Assembly (NCBI GenBank): GCA_934394545.1
Contig: CAKRRG010000008.1
Span: 1 to 63,648 of the forward strand
Direction: 5' to 3'
From: an uncultured Blautia sp.
GTDB taxonomy: Bacteria > Bacillota > Clostridia > Lachnospirales > Lachnospiraceae
DNA: 63,648 nt
Shown here: one piece after another, positions 1-11,331 of the stretch
Numbering within the stretch: position 1 is the first letter of the stretch
Layout of the letters: every line of letters begins with the position of its first letter
The notes under the pieces: generated by a model
Databases searched by the model: none
Told to the model about the DNA's origin: nothing
The model's input: only the letters and a program-made list of their open reading frames with translations
Position numbers and translations under genes: made by a program

Positions 1-1531
<1,531 letters not shown>

Positions 1532-1547
1532 GCTTTCAACCGCCTTT

Positions 1548-2588
1548 CTAGGTTTTCTGATTTACCATTTCATCAAGCTGGACCTTTAACTTCTTCAAGC
1601 TATCCACTACATTCTCGTAATCCATTCGCTTGGGACCAATGATTCCAATGGTTCCTCTCATTCCATCTCCAAGCTCATAAGTAGCAGTGACAACACTGCA
1701 GTCCTTCATAGTGCGTACCGGAACTTCTTCGCCGATATACACCTGAATTCCTGTATTCTCGGAATCAACTCTTTCCTCACGAACCATGTCCGCAAGCTCC
1801 TGCTTATCCTCAAAAATAGAAATCAGCTCGCTGGCTTTAGAGGTATCTGCAAGCTCAGGATACTTAAATATGTTGGTCGCTCCCGATGTATATACCTTCA
1901 TATCTTCTTCATCCACATGAATAGTAGCTGCAACTGCGTCCAGTACATCTGCAACTACACCACTGTGGCTTCCAGCCTGCTCCTTCAATCTGGCAATCAT
2001 ACCAAGATTGATGTCCTGGATAGGAACTCCGTTCAGGTTGGTATTAAGAAGAAGATTCAACTTCAGGATCGTCTGGTCATCCATTGCCTCATCAATATTA
2101 ATGATCTGGTTCCGGATAACATTGCCTTCACATACAACTACGGCAATCAGCTGCCGTTCATTTACACGTGAAAGCTGAATGAACTTCAGAGTGCTTCCCT
2201 TATATTGGGGAACTGCAACCATGGTCGCATAATTGGTATTCGCAGCAAGAACCTTCGCAACCTGCTTGAGTACCTTATCCATCTTGTCTGATTTCTCAAT
2301 CATCATATCACGGATTTCAGCGATCTCAGCTTCTTTCTCTCTGGTAAGCTCATCTACATAAAGGCGATAGCCTTTATCTGATGGAATTCTTCCGGCTGAG
2401 GTGTGAGGCTGTACAATGTAGCCCATATCCGTCAGGTCGGACATCTCATTCCGGATGGTAGCAGAGCTGACATTTAACCCCGGATACTTGGAAATCGTTC
2501 TGGAACCTACCGGCTCGCCAGTTTCCATATAAGTCTTGATGATTGCTTTCAGTATTTTCCGTTTGCGCTCATCTAATACTTCATCCAT
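1548..2588 (-). CDS. hrcA: Heat-inducible transcription repressor HrcA
   Basis: Represses class I heat-shock genes by binding CIRCE operators and is itself kept active by GroE. The 346-aa length is normal. The N-terminal winged helix is recognisable (ERKRKILKAIIKTYMETGEP, then GSRTISKYPGLNVSSATIRNEM). The GAF-like ligand or dimer domain follows, with the family's GMRGTIGIIGPKRMDYENVV near the C-terminus. Start is ATG at 2588 with AAGGAG upstream. It is the first gene of its operon, preceded by a perfect CIRCE, so it is autoregulated. A second CIRCE-like site before clpB at the other end of the window is a likely additional target. Confidence 0.97.
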   Translation of the reverse strand: MDEVLDERKRKILKAIIKTYMETGEPVGSRTISKYPGLNVSSATIRNEMSDLTDMGYIVQPHTSAGRIPSDKGYRLYVDELTREKEAEIAEIRDMMIEKSDKMDKVLKQVAKVLAANTNYATMVAVPQYKGSTLKFIQLSRVNERQLIAVVVCEGNVIRNQIINIDEAMDDQTILKLNLLLNTNLNGVPIQDINLGMIARLKEQAGSHSGVVADVLDAVAATIHVDEEDMKVYTSGATNIFKYPELADTSKASELISIFEDKQELADMVREERVDSENTGIQVYIGEEVPVRTMKDCSVVTATYELGDGMRGTIGIIGPKRMDYENVVDSLKKLKVQLDEMVNQKT

Positions 2589-2663
2589 GAAATATCTGCT
2601 CCTTTCTGAAAAGCCACGCTTAAACCTGATTTATTTTTTCGCTGGCTTCTTCGAATTCCTTTG

Positions 2664-2690
2664 TTAGCACTCATTATTTAGGAGTGCTAA
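2664..2690 (-). promoter_or_regulatory. CIRCE operator (HrcA-binding site) of hrcA-grpE-dnaK
   Basis: Perfect match to the CIRCE consensus: TTAGCACTC at 2664-2672, a 9-nt spacer, and GAGTGCTAA at 2682-2690. It lies just downstream of the promoter -10 box, the classical position for HrcA repression. Confidence 0.98.
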
Positions 2691-2703
2691 CATCTATGCT
2701 CTT

Positions 2704-2732
2704 AAGATACACCTCAGTATCCCTTTTGTCAA
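2704..2732 (-). promoter_or_regulatory. Sigma-A promoter of hrcA-grpE-dnaK
   Basis: TTGACA (2727-2732), 17-nt spacer, TATCTT (2704-2709), reading on the minus strand. The predicted start point falls within the CIRCE element directly downstream. Confidence 0.85.
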
Positions 2733-3059
2733 TATTTTTTACAAATTTTTTTCATCTTTTTTGATAGTTTTTACCTTCTGGATTCGTTTTTTAAGAACTA
2801 ATGTTCGCATCGTCTGTTATATTGATCAAATAATGTGAAGTAACACTATATAAAGTATGATAAACGATGAGCTAAAAACAAATGGACATGATGGATTGGC
2901 TATAACGGTGAACAAAATTCGTCGAAGAAGGTAGTAAAATTGATACTTGGAAAATACTGATTGAGAAACGAAGGTAAACTGGTTATAATAAAATCAAGAA
3001 GAAAGATTTGTGAATCGAGAAACTTATAGTATTATCAGCAGAAAATGAGGTGATGATGT
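2733..3059. other. Intergenic region between hrcA promoter and MNT gene
   Basis: No convincing gene. It holds a GAAC-N4-GTTC palindrome at 2795-2806 that resembles a LexA box, a 25-codon open stretch starting ATG at 2857 and ending at 2934 (MINDELKTNGHDGL...), and the promoter of the next gene. The short open stretch reads like protein but cannot be assigned. It may be a remnant. Confidence 0.5.
2961..2989 (+). promoter_or_regulatory. Probable sigma-A promoter for the MNT/HEPN pair
   Basis: TTGAGA (2961-2966), 17-nt spacer, TATAAT (2984-2989). It gives a leader of about 65 nt to the ATG at 3060. Confidence 0.7.
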
Positions 3060-3402
3060 ATGCCAAAGATTATGCAGGATTTAATTAAACAGTATGTGGA
3101 AGCGGTCAAGAAGATTTATGGTTCCCATGTACGTCAGATAATCCTTTATGGTTCTTATGCAAGGGGTGACTTTCGTCCGGATTCTGATGTGGACATTATG
3201 ATTCTGGTAGATATGTCAGATCTGGAATTAAAGGCATATGCACAACAGCTCTCGTACATGACCTATGACTTTAATATGGATCATGACACGGATATTCAGC
3301 CTATTGCAAAAAAGTGAAGCACATTTTAACAAGTGGATTGTGAACTATCCATTTTATTCCAATATTCATAAAGAAGGGGTAGTTTTGTATGGAGCAGCAT
3401 AA
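3060..3402 (+). pseudogene. MNT-type nucleotidyltransferase antitoxin, frameshifted
   Basis: The readable frame gives 85 aa with the minimal nucleotidyltransferase signature GSYARGDFRPDSDVDIMIL (GSxARG, then SDxD), as in MntA-type antitoxins that AMPylate HEPN toxins. The frame stops at 3317 just after a run of six A (3308-3313). Removing one A lets the reading continue as SEAHFNKWIVNYPFYSNIHK to a TAA at 3400-3402, giving about 113 aa, the usual family length, and overlapping the next start codon as these pairs normally do. I therefore call a one-base insertion. A real mutation and a homopolymer sequencing error cannot be told apart here. The downstream HEPN gene is also broken, which favours genuine decay. 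Confidence 0.75.
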
Positions 3403-3562
3403 TCAGGTAATCGGTACTAGACGGGATCTGATGTTATATCGTCTGGAAACAGCCCGAAATGATCTGAAATCAGCAAGAGCACTATTTTCCATTGAGCTTA
3501 AAGTGTCTGGAAGCATGCAACTTCAGTCGCGTGAGGATAAAGTTTCTAATTCACAAATATAG
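3389..3562 (+). pseudogene. HEPN toxin remnant (N-terminal fragment)
   Basis: Open frame of 57 aa starting MEQHNQVIGTRRDLMLYRLE and continuing with ARNDLKSARALFSIE. This matches the first helix of HEPN-domain proteins that partner MNT nucleotidyltransferases. After about residue 38 the sequence loses the expected second helix and the RxxxxH active-site region, then stops at 3562. Its start overlaps the end of the repaired MNT frame by 14 nt, the normal gene arrangement of this toxin-antitoxin family. It cannot be a working toxin, since the catalytic part is gone. Too little sequence is left to place it in a HEPN subfamily. Confidence 0.6.
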
Positions 3563-3578
3563 TGTATGAACATAAAAT
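3550..3578 (+). promoter_or_regulatory. Possible promoter of the DUF3791-DUF3990 operon
   Basis: TTCACA (3550-3555), 17-nt spacer, TAAAAT (3573-3578), giving a leader of about 40 nt before the ATG at 3627. The match is moderate, but no better candidate lies nearby. Confidence 0.45.
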
Positions 3579-3626
3579 ACTTGGTACAATTTAAATATAA
3601 ATATGACAGAAAGGTTGGTAGTGATT

Positions 3627-3845
3627 ATGTGTGAGAAAAAAGAATTGAGTTTTTCAATATTTATGTTATATAGTCTTGCGGATAAGTGGAAGATGTCTCC
3701 AGCCAAAGTGTATAAAATATTAAATTCAACTGGAATTTTGGATAATTATATTATTAAATGCTATGATGTTCTTCATACACAAGGGAAAGAATATTTGGTA
3801 GAAGACATTACAGATTATGTGAGAGAAAAAGGAGTTAATGTATGA
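3627..3845 (+). CDS. DUF3791 family protein
   Basis: Small 72-aa soluble protein starting MCEKKELSFSIFMLYSLADK. The pattern of hydrophobic helix, VYKILNSTGILDNYI, then YDVLHTQGKEYLVEDI and a C-terminal helix is that of DUF3791, a family of unknown function often found next to DUF3990 genes. I chose the ATG at 3627 because the upstream ATG at 3603 has no ribosome site and falls close to the predicted transcript start. The stop codon overlaps the next gene's start (ATGA), so the two are translationally coupled. By analogy with toxin-antitoxin layouts, the small first gene could be an antitoxin or an accessory factor for the DUF3990 protein. That role is inference. Confidence 0.75.
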   Translation: MCEKKELSFSIFMLYSLADKWKMSPAKVYKILNSTGILDNYIIKCYDVLHTQGKEYLVEDITDYVREKGVNV

Positions 3846-4333
3846 TTGTATATCATGGATCAACAGAAATTATAAAAAGTCCTGATGTAGTACATTCGAA
3901 AAAGTATTTGGATTTTGGCCGAGGATTTTATATTACAACTTTCGAAAATCAGGCAAAGAAATGGGCAGTTCGAAAGGGCATGAGACAGGAAAAGACTGCA
4001 ATAGTTAATGTTTATGAATTATCTGAAGAATGGGATGATTTTAAGGTATTATCTTTTGAAAGAGAGAATGAGAAATGGCTTGATTTTGTGTGTGCATGTA
4101 GAAAAGGACAATCATTAAATAAAGAATATGACATTATTATAGGAAATGTTGCGGATGATGACGTGTTTAAGACTGTAGATATGTATTTTAGAGGATTATG
4201 GGATAAGGAAAAAGTTTTAGGTGAATTACGATACTATAAGATGAATAATCAAATCTGTATTGTAAATCAAGAAGCGTTGAAGCGGCTTATCACATTTAAA
4301 AGAGCATATGAGGTGGAAAACAATGGTAGATAA
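3842..4333 (+). CDS. DUF3990 family protein, ADP-ribosyltransferase fold
   Basis: 163-aa soluble protein. Its features match the ADP-ribosyltransferase-like fold to which DUF3990 is assigned: YHGS at residues 4-7 (the NAD-binding H of the H-Y-E type), DFGRGFY at 24-30 followed by T32/T33 and a helix QAKKWA, YDIIIGNVADDD at 96-107, and NNQICIVNQEAL at 135-146, where the third catalytic position (Q137 or E144) is expected. No signal peptide or membrane segment, so it would act in the cytoplasm or be delivered by another system. It sits between two small genes with overlaps on both sides (4 nt and 11 nt). A toxin or a regulatory modifier are both possible. Target unknown. The region is visibly AT-richer than its neighbours. 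Confidence 0.75.
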   Translation: MIVYHGSTEIIKSPDVVHSKKYLDFGRGFYITTFENQAKKWAVRKGMRQEKTAIVNVYELSEEWDDFKVLSFERENEKWLDFVCACRKGQSLNKEYDIIIGNVADDDVFKTVDMYFRGLWDKEKVLGELRYYKMNNQICIVNQEALKRLITFKRAYEVENNGR

Positions 4334-4556
4334 GAATCAATTGGAAGAAGTTTATAAGCAAAATTTGGAAAATGATATTATTAATGCAATTTCTGAAATG
4401 AAAGGAATAGATTTGCGGAAAGCATTTGATATTTATTATTCCAGTAAACTTGCTGAACAAATTTCAAATAATAGTTATGGAATAGAAAATATGGCTGCAA
4501 AATATCTGGCAGAAGATTTGATTGAGAATGAGCCGGAGCTTTTGGCTTCTGAATGA
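4323..4556 (+). CDS. Conserved small helical protein, third gene of DUF3990 operon
   Basis: 77-aa acidic protein, predicted all-helical, starting MVDKNQLEEVYKQNLENDI and ending in ENEPELLASE. I chose the ATG at 4323 because GAGGTGG lies 7 nt upstream. An ATG five codons earlier lacks a site. It overlaps the DUF3990 gene by 11 nt. The segment IDLRKAFDIYYSSKLAEQI followed by ENMAAKYLAEDLIE looks like a compact helical bundle. I cannot name a family. Its consistent coupling to the ADP-ribosyltransferase-fold gene suggests a partner or antidote role, which is inference only. Confidence 0.65.
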   Translation: MVDKNQLEEVYKQNLENDIINAISEMKGIDLRKAFDIYYSSKLAEQISNNSYGIENMAAKYLAEDLIENEPELLASE

Positions 4557-4620
4557 TATATTAGATAAGGAGCAGTATATATTGTTCAGCAAATCACGTA
4601 AAAACAGTTAATTAGTCATG

Positions 4621-4698
4621 ACTATTGAGAAAATATTCAAAGATTTCAAAGAAGAATAATAAATAACAAAATGCAATTACCGAGTAATTCTCAATAGT
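4621..4698. repeat. 11-bp perfect inverted repeat with 56-nt loop
   Basis: ACTATTGAGAA at 4621-4631 and TTCTCAATAGT at 4688-4698. It lies between the DUF3990 operon and the terminator, in AT-rich DNA with no gene. It could be a remnant of a small mobile element end or a weak RNA hairpin. Confidence 0.5.
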
Positions 4699-4727
4699 TC
4701 AAAAATAGCGATGGTAATAAAAGTAAT

Positions 4728-4772
4728 AAAAAAGTACAGAACAAACATTCGGCTTTGCTCTGTACTTTTTTT
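4728..4772 (+). terminator. Bidirectional intrinsic terminator after the DUF3990 operon
   Basis: AAAAAGTACAGA (4729-4740) pairs with TCTGTACTTTTT (4759-4770), 18-nt loop, followed by more T. The A run on the left gives a T run on the other strand too. Confidence 0.85.
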
Positions 4773-4789
4773 CTTTCGAATGATATACT
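4738..4789 (+). promoter_or_regulatory. Possible uvrB promoter with LexA-like box
   Basis: AGAACAAACATTCG (4738-4751) matches 12 of 14 positions of the Bacillus-type LexA consensus. An extended -10, TGATATACT (4781-4789), lies downstream with a weak -35 (TGTACT, 4761-4766) at 17 nt. UvrB is a usual SOS gene in Firmicutes. The box lies inside the stem-loop of the upstream terminator. Confidence 0.4.
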
Positions 4790-4867
4790 GGACAGGTAAC
4801 AATACTAAGAAACAACTACTATTTTTAAAATATCACCGCCAAATTTGGGCGGATCAGGAGAAATTAT

Positions 4868-6856
4868 ATGGATCATTTTGAATTGCATTCCGAGTACAAA
4901 CCAACGGGAGATCAGCCCCAGGCAATTGAGCGTCTGGTCAGGGGCTTTAAAGAAGGCAACCAGTTTGAAACTTTACTGGGTGTCACCGGTTCTGGCAAGA
5001 CATTTACCATGGCAAATGTCATCCAGCAGCTAAACAAACCAACTCTTATCCTCGCCCACAACAAAACTCTTGCGGCACAGCTTTATGGTGAGATGAAGGA
5101 ATTCTTCCCTGAGAACGCAGTGGAATACTTTGTCTCCTACTACGACTATTATCAGCCGGAAGCCTATGTTCCTTCCTCTGATACCTACATTGCAAAAGAC
5201 TCTGCAATCAACGATGAAATTGACAAACTCCGGCTTTCTGCCACAGCAGCAATGTCTGAACGGAAGGATGTAATTATCATATCCTCCGTTTCCTGCATTT
5301 ATGGATTAGGTTCCCCTCAGGAATTCCAGGACATGATGATTTCTCTTCGCCCGGGTATGACTAAGGACAGAGATGAGGTTATCCGGGAACTGATTGATAT
5401 TCAGTATACCAGAAATGAAATGGATTTCCATCGAAGTACCTTCCGTGTCCGTGGTGATACTCTGGAGATTTTCCCCGCCAACAGTTCGGATACTGCCGTC
5501 AGAGTTGAGTTTTTCGGAGATGAAATCGACCGGATTTCAGAGATTGACACGCTTACCGGAGAAATCAAGTGCCAGCTGGCTCATATTGGTATTTTTCCAG
5601 CTTCCCATTATGTAGTACCTGCAGAACAGATTCAGAAGGCTGCGATTGCTATTGAGGAAGAGCTAAAGGAGCGAGTAGACTATTTTAAAAGCGAAGATAA
5701 GCTTCTGGAAGCTCAGAGAATCTCTGAACGTACGAACTTTGATATCGAAATGATGAAAGAAACAGGCTTCTGTTCCGGTATTGAGAATTATTCCCGTCAT
5801 CTTTCCGGATTGGAACCTGGGCATCCCCCTTATACTCTCCTTGATTATTTTGGAGATGATTTTCTGCTTATTATCGACGAATCTCATAAAACAGTTCCAC
5901 AAGTCGGCGCCATGTACGCCGGTGACCAGAACCGTAAACAGACTCTGGTAGACTATGGCTTCCGCCTTCCATCTGCCAAGGATAACCGCCCGCTGAGCTT
6001 TGAAGAATTTGAGAACAAGCTTGACCAGGTTTTATTTGTATCTGCCACCCCAGGTGCTTACGAATATGATCATGAGCTTCTTCGTGCAGAGCAGATCATC
6101 CGTCCAACAGGCCTTCTTGATCCGAAGGTAGAAGTACGCCCTGTAGAAGGCCAGATTGACGATCTGATTTCTGAAGTAAACAAAGAGACTGCCAAGAAGA
6201 ATAAAATACTGATCACCACTCTCACGAAACGAATGGCAGAGGATCTTACCCAGTACATGAAGGATGTTGGAATCCGCGTCCGCTATCTGCATTCAGATAT
6301 TGATACCCTGGAGCGCGCAGAAATCATCCGCGACATGCGTCTTGATGTGTTTGATGTACTTATCGGTATTAACCTTCTAAGAGAAGGCCTCGATATTCCA
6401 GAAATCACCTTAGTTGCCATTCTGGATGCGGACAAAGAAGGTTTCCTTCGTTCTGAAACTTCCCTGATTCAGACAATTGGCCGTGCAGCCCGTAACAGTG
6501 AAGGACATGTTATTATGTATGCGGATGCAATTACCGACTCCATGAAAAATGCTATTGACGAAACCAACAGACGTCGGGAAATCCAGGAAGCCTATAACCA
6601 AGAACATGGTATTACTCCTACTACAATCAAGAAAGCAGTCCGCGATCTTATTGCAGTTTCCAAAGCTGTTGCCCAGACTGAAGTGAAACTAAAAAAAGAT
6701 CCGGAATCCATGAGCAGCAAAGAACTGAAGAATCTGATTTCCCAATTAGAGAAGCAGATGCGCCAGGCTGCTGCAGATCTGAATTTCGAACAGGCAGCAG
6801 AGCTGCGTGATAAAATGATTGAATTAAAGAAGAATCTGGCAGACATAGAAAATTAA
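4868..6856 (+). CDS. uvrB: Excinuclease ABC subunit UvrB
   Basis: DNA-damage-recognition helicase of nucleotide excision repair, loaded by UvrA and paired with the nuclease UvrC. The 662-aa length is normal. Walker A is GVTGSGKT near residue 39. The damage-probing beta-hairpin ([16 protein letters not shown]) is at about 88-103. The helicase motifs [11 protein letters not shown] and [19 protein letters not shown] are present. The C-terminal UVR motif that binds UvrC ([17 protein letters not shown]) closes the protein. Start ATG at 4868 with CAGGAG upstream. It is read alone: uvrA and uvrC are not next to it. The upstream LexA-like box suggests SOS control. Confidence 0.98.
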   Translation: MDHFELHSEYKPTGDQPQAIERLVRGFKEGNQFETLLGVTGSGKTFTMANVIQQLNKPTLILAHNKTLAAQLYGEMKEFFPENAVEYFVSYYDYYQPEAYVPSSDTYIAKDSAINDEIDKLRLSATAAMSERKDVIIISSVSCIYGLGSPQEFQDMMISLRPGMTKDRDEVIRELIDIQYTRNEMDFHRSTFRVRGDTLEIFPANSSDTAVRVEFFGDEIDRISEIDTLTGEIKCQLAHIGIFPASHYVVPAEQIQKAAIAIEEELKERVDYFKSEDKLLEAQRISERTNFDIEMMKETGFCSGIENYSRHLSGLEPGHPPYTLLDYFGDDFLLIIDESHKTVPQVGAMYAGDQNRKQTLVDYGFRLPSAKDNRPLSFEEFENKLDQVLFVSATPGAYEYDHELLRAEQIIRPTGLLDPKVEVRPVEGQIDDLISEVNKETAKKNKILITTLTKRMAEDLTQYMKDVGIRVRYLHSDIDTLERAEIIRDMRLDVFDVLIGINLLREGLDIPEITLVAILDADKEGFLRSETSLIQTIGRAARNSEGHVIMYADAITDSMKNAIDETNRRREIQEAYNQEHGITPTTIKKAVRDLIAVSKAVAQTEVKLKKDPESMSSKELKNLISQLEKQMRQAAADLNFEQAAELRDKMIELKKNLADIEN

Positions 6857-6903
6857 ACTCCAGCTTCCGCCAGATTCGAAACATGCGCCGTAAAACGCAC
6901 ACA

Positions 6904-6935
6904 AAGGGCACAAGGCTAAAAAGCCTTGTGCCCTT
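6904..6935. terminator. Strong 14-bp hairpin between uvrB and the beta-galactosidase remnant
   Basis: AAGGGCACAAGGCT (6904-6917), AAAA loop, AGCCTTGTGCCCTT (6922-6935). The stem is perfect but no T run follows on the plus strand. It sits at the convergent gene boundary, so a terminator role for either strand is likely. Confidence 0.65.
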
Positions 6936-6971
6936 GCAGTAATCTTGTCAAGCGGTTAAATCATTCTGTTA

Positions 6972-9457
<2,486 letters not shown>

Positions 9458-9486
9458 TTGCATTTCTCTCCTGAATATGCTATACT
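9458..9486 (+). promoter_or_regulatory. Promoter of queT
   Basis: TTGCAT (9458-9463), 17-nt spacer ending in TGC (extended -10), TATACT (9481-9486). Leader of about 115 nt containing the riboswitch. Confidence 0.75.
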
Positions 9487-9555
9487 CACCTCCGTTGAAA
9501 AGCCCGAAAAAATAAGGTCTTAAGCGGCTTTTCCGCCGATTCCCGGCGCTAAATG

Positions 9556-9602
9556 AATCGAGTGTTCGTGACCTTCCACTCGTAAAACAAAACTAAAGGA
9601 GA
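9556..9602 (+). promoter_or_regulatory. preQ1-I riboswitch (translational)
   Basis: P1 stem CGAGTG (9559-9564) and CACTCG (9577-9582) closes a 12-nt loop TTCGTGACCTTC, followed by the A-rich tail TAAAACAAAACTAAAGG typical of preQ1-I aptamers. The tail would form the pseudoknot with the loop and runs straight into the ribosome site AAAGGAG (9596-9601), so ligand binding should block translation of queT. The downstream transporter family supports the call. Confidence 0.85.
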
Positions 9603-9605
9603 CAA

Positions 9606-10112
9606 ATGAATATGAAAAACAAAGGTACTCTGTTTCTGGTACAGGCAGCTCTGATCGCAGCTGTCTATGTTGTACTGACACTGGTGTTTGCACCGTTTAG
9701 CTATGGAGAAATCCAGGTTCGAATTTCCGAAGCCCTGACCATTCTTCCATTCTTCACACCAGCTGCCATTCCCGGACTTTTTGTCGGCTGTATCCTTGCC
9801 AACCTGCTTGGCGGTGCGATTCCTCTGGATATTGCATTTGGAAGTATCGCTACACTTATAGGAGCTGTTTTTACCTACAAGCTTAGAAACAGCAGCAAAT
9901 GGCTGGCACCAGTTCCACCAATCGTAGCCAACGCAGTTCTGGTACCCTTCGTACTTCGTTATGGATACGGAACCAACCTTCCGATCCCACTGATGATGCT
10001 TACTGTAGGTATTGGAGAAGTAATTTCCTGCGGAATTTTCGGAATGGTTCTGCTTACAGCACTTTCCAGATACAAAAATACACTGTTTGGCAGTCAGGTT
10101 GCTGCAAAATAA
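9606..10112 (+). CDS. queT: Queuosine precursor transporter QueT
   Basis: 168-aa membrane protein of the QueT family (COG4708), the substrate-binding S component of an ECF-type importer for queuosine precursors such as preQ1. About five hydrophobic segments are visible: residues 8-28, 40-62, 70-88, 98-115 and 123-150. Family landmarks include YGEIQVRISEALTILPFF and PGLFVGCILANLLGG. It would work with the shared ECF energising module, whose genes are not in this window. The start is ATG at 9606, 4 nt after GGAG. The in-frame ATG at 9612 has a more usual spacing and is also possible. Expression should fall when preQ1 is abundant because the aptamer overlaps the ribosome site. Confidence 0.93.
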   Translation: MNMKNKGTLFLVQAALIAAVYVVLTLVFAPFSYGEIQVRISEALTILPFFTPAAIPGLFVGCILANLLGGAIPLDIAFGSIATLIGAVFTYKLRNSSKWLAPVPPIVANAVLVPFVLRYGYGTNLPIPLMMLTVGIGEVISCGIFGMVLLTALSRYKNTLFGSQVAAK

Positions 10113-10126
10113 ACCTTCATGTATTA

Positions 10127-10166
10127 CCGGATAAGACATTTTTTGTCTTATCCGGATTTTTTATTC
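10127..10166 (+). terminator. Intrinsic terminator of queT
   Basis: CCGGATAAGACA (10127-10138), T-rich 5-nt loop, TGTCTTATCCGG (10144-10155), then ATTTTTTATT. It also lies just past the sigF stop on the other strand. Confidence 0.95.
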
Positions 10167-10173
10167 TTTTGCC

Positions 10174-10890
10174 TTACTTCTCCTGTTCTCTCATTTTCTT
10201 CAATATTCTCTTCTCCATTCTGGAAACCTGCACCTGGGACACTCCCAGCTTTTTTGCAACCTCTGTCTGTGTCATATCCTGAAAATATCGGAAAACAATT
10301 AATTGCCGCTCTACGCCCTCCAGCTTTTCCAGAAGCTCCTCCAAAAAAATCCTGTTCATAAGTCTTTCCTGATCATTTTCTTTTTCCGGAAGCCTGTCCA
10401 CCAGCTGCAATTCTGTCCCATCGCCCCGATACACAGTTTGATAAATAGATTCCACCTCTGATGCAGCCTCCATAGTCATAGCTAATTCCTCCACCGGTAT
10501 GTCCAAAGCCTCTGAAAGTTCCACCATATTGGGCTCTCTTCCAAGTCTGTGTTCCAATATCTCCCTCATTTTTAAAAGCTTACACTGATTTTCTTTTATG
10601 GAACGGCTTACCTTCATGATTCCATCATCCCGAAGGAACCTCTTAATCTCCCCTATGATCATTGGTACTGCATAAGTTGAAAATCGAACCCCAAAGTCCG
10701 GATTAAAATTATCCACCGCCTTCAAAAGACCAATACTGCCAATTTGAAACAAATCTTCCATTTCCACTCCTCTTCCCAGAAATCGCCTGGCTGCACAGTA
10801 CACCAACCCCATATTTTCTGCAAACAACGTATCTCTTGCCTCTTTATCTCCCTGGTGAATTCTCCCAATAAGAGCAAGAGTATGATCCAT
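10174..10890 (-). CDS. sigF: Sporulation sigma factor SigF
   Basis: Forespore-specific sigma factor (238 aa), held inactive by SpoIIAB until septation. Region 2 reads AENMGLVYCAARRFLGRGVEMEDLFQIG and FSTYAVPMIIGEIKRFLRDDG. Region 3 is GREPNMVELSEALDIPVEEL. Region 4 is RQLIVFRYFQDMTQTEVAKKLGVSQVQVSRME, the -35 recognition helix. SigG is similar in sequence, but the placement directly downstream of spoIIAA and spoIIAB identifies it as SigF. It starts at ATG 10890, 12 bp after the spoIIAB stop, with AGGAGG close upstream. This operon is good evidence that the organism makes endospores. Confidence 0.95.
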   Translation of the reverse strand: MDHTLALIGRIHQGDKEARDTLFAENMGLVYCAARRFLGRGVEMEDLFQIGSIGLLKAVDNFNPDFGVRFSTYAVPMIIGEIKRFLRDDGIMKVSRSIKENQCKLLKMREILEHRLGREPNMVELSEALDIPVEELAMTMEAASEVESIYQTVYRGDGTELQLVDRLPEKENDQERLMNRIFLEELLEKLEGVERQLIVFRYFQDMTQTEVAKKLGVSQVQVSRMEKRILKKMREQEK

Positions 10891-10902
10891 GTTTCCTCCT
10901 GG

Positions 10903-11331
10903 TCAATTTCCGATTTTTTTGCTCATATGCACACAGGTTCCTTTTCCCACCTGTGAGGTTACCTTCACCTGATCCATAAATGCTTCCATAAAGGTAAAAC
11001 CCATACCCGATCTGTCCTGATCTGCTCTTGTCGTGTAAAGTGGCTCCATAGCCTTCTCCACATCTGGTATCCCCACCCCATCATCCTCAATATCCAAATA
11101 GATCGTCCGTTCTTTACGGGCACACTTCATCCGGATCTTATGCACCTCTCCGCCATATCCATGGATAATACAATTTGTCACAGCCTCCGATACAGCTGTT
11201 TTCAGATCTGATACCTCCTCCAATGTAGGATTCAGCTGGGTGCAAAAAGCAGCTGCCGTTACCCTTGCAAGGCCTTCATTTTCCAGTCTACTATCAAAAA
11301 TGATTTCCATTTCATTGGAATTTTCCATCAT
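10903..11331 (-). CDS. spoIIAB: Anti-sigma F factor SpoIIAB (serine kinase)
   Basis: 142-aa GHKL-fold ATP-binding protein that binds and inhibits SigF and phosphorylates SpoIIAA. The ATPase N box is SDLKTAVSEAVTNCIIHGYG. The G1 box is DDGVGIPDVEKA, and the G2/ATP-lid area is RSGMGFTFMEAFMD. The start codon ATG (11331) overlaps the spoIIAA stop as ATGA. A second ATG follows immediately (ATGATGG), and either could be used with the GGGAGGGGAG site. Coupled translation with spoIIAA fits the stoichiometry needed for partner switching. Confidence 0.96.
   Translation of the reverse strand: MMENSNEMEIIFDSRLENEGLARVTAAAFCTQLNPTLEEVSDLKTAVSEAVTNCIIHGYGGEVHKIRMKCARKERTIYLDIEDDGVGIPDVEKAMEPLYTTRADQDRSGMGFTFMEAFMDQVKVTSQVGKGTCVHMSKKIGN

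Noticed and set aside
3306..3317. A AAA AAG run at the MNT break as a programmed -1 frameshift site
   Set aside because: A -1 shift leads to a quick stop after VKHILTSGL. The family-like continuation needs the +1 frame, so an inserted base is the simpler reading.
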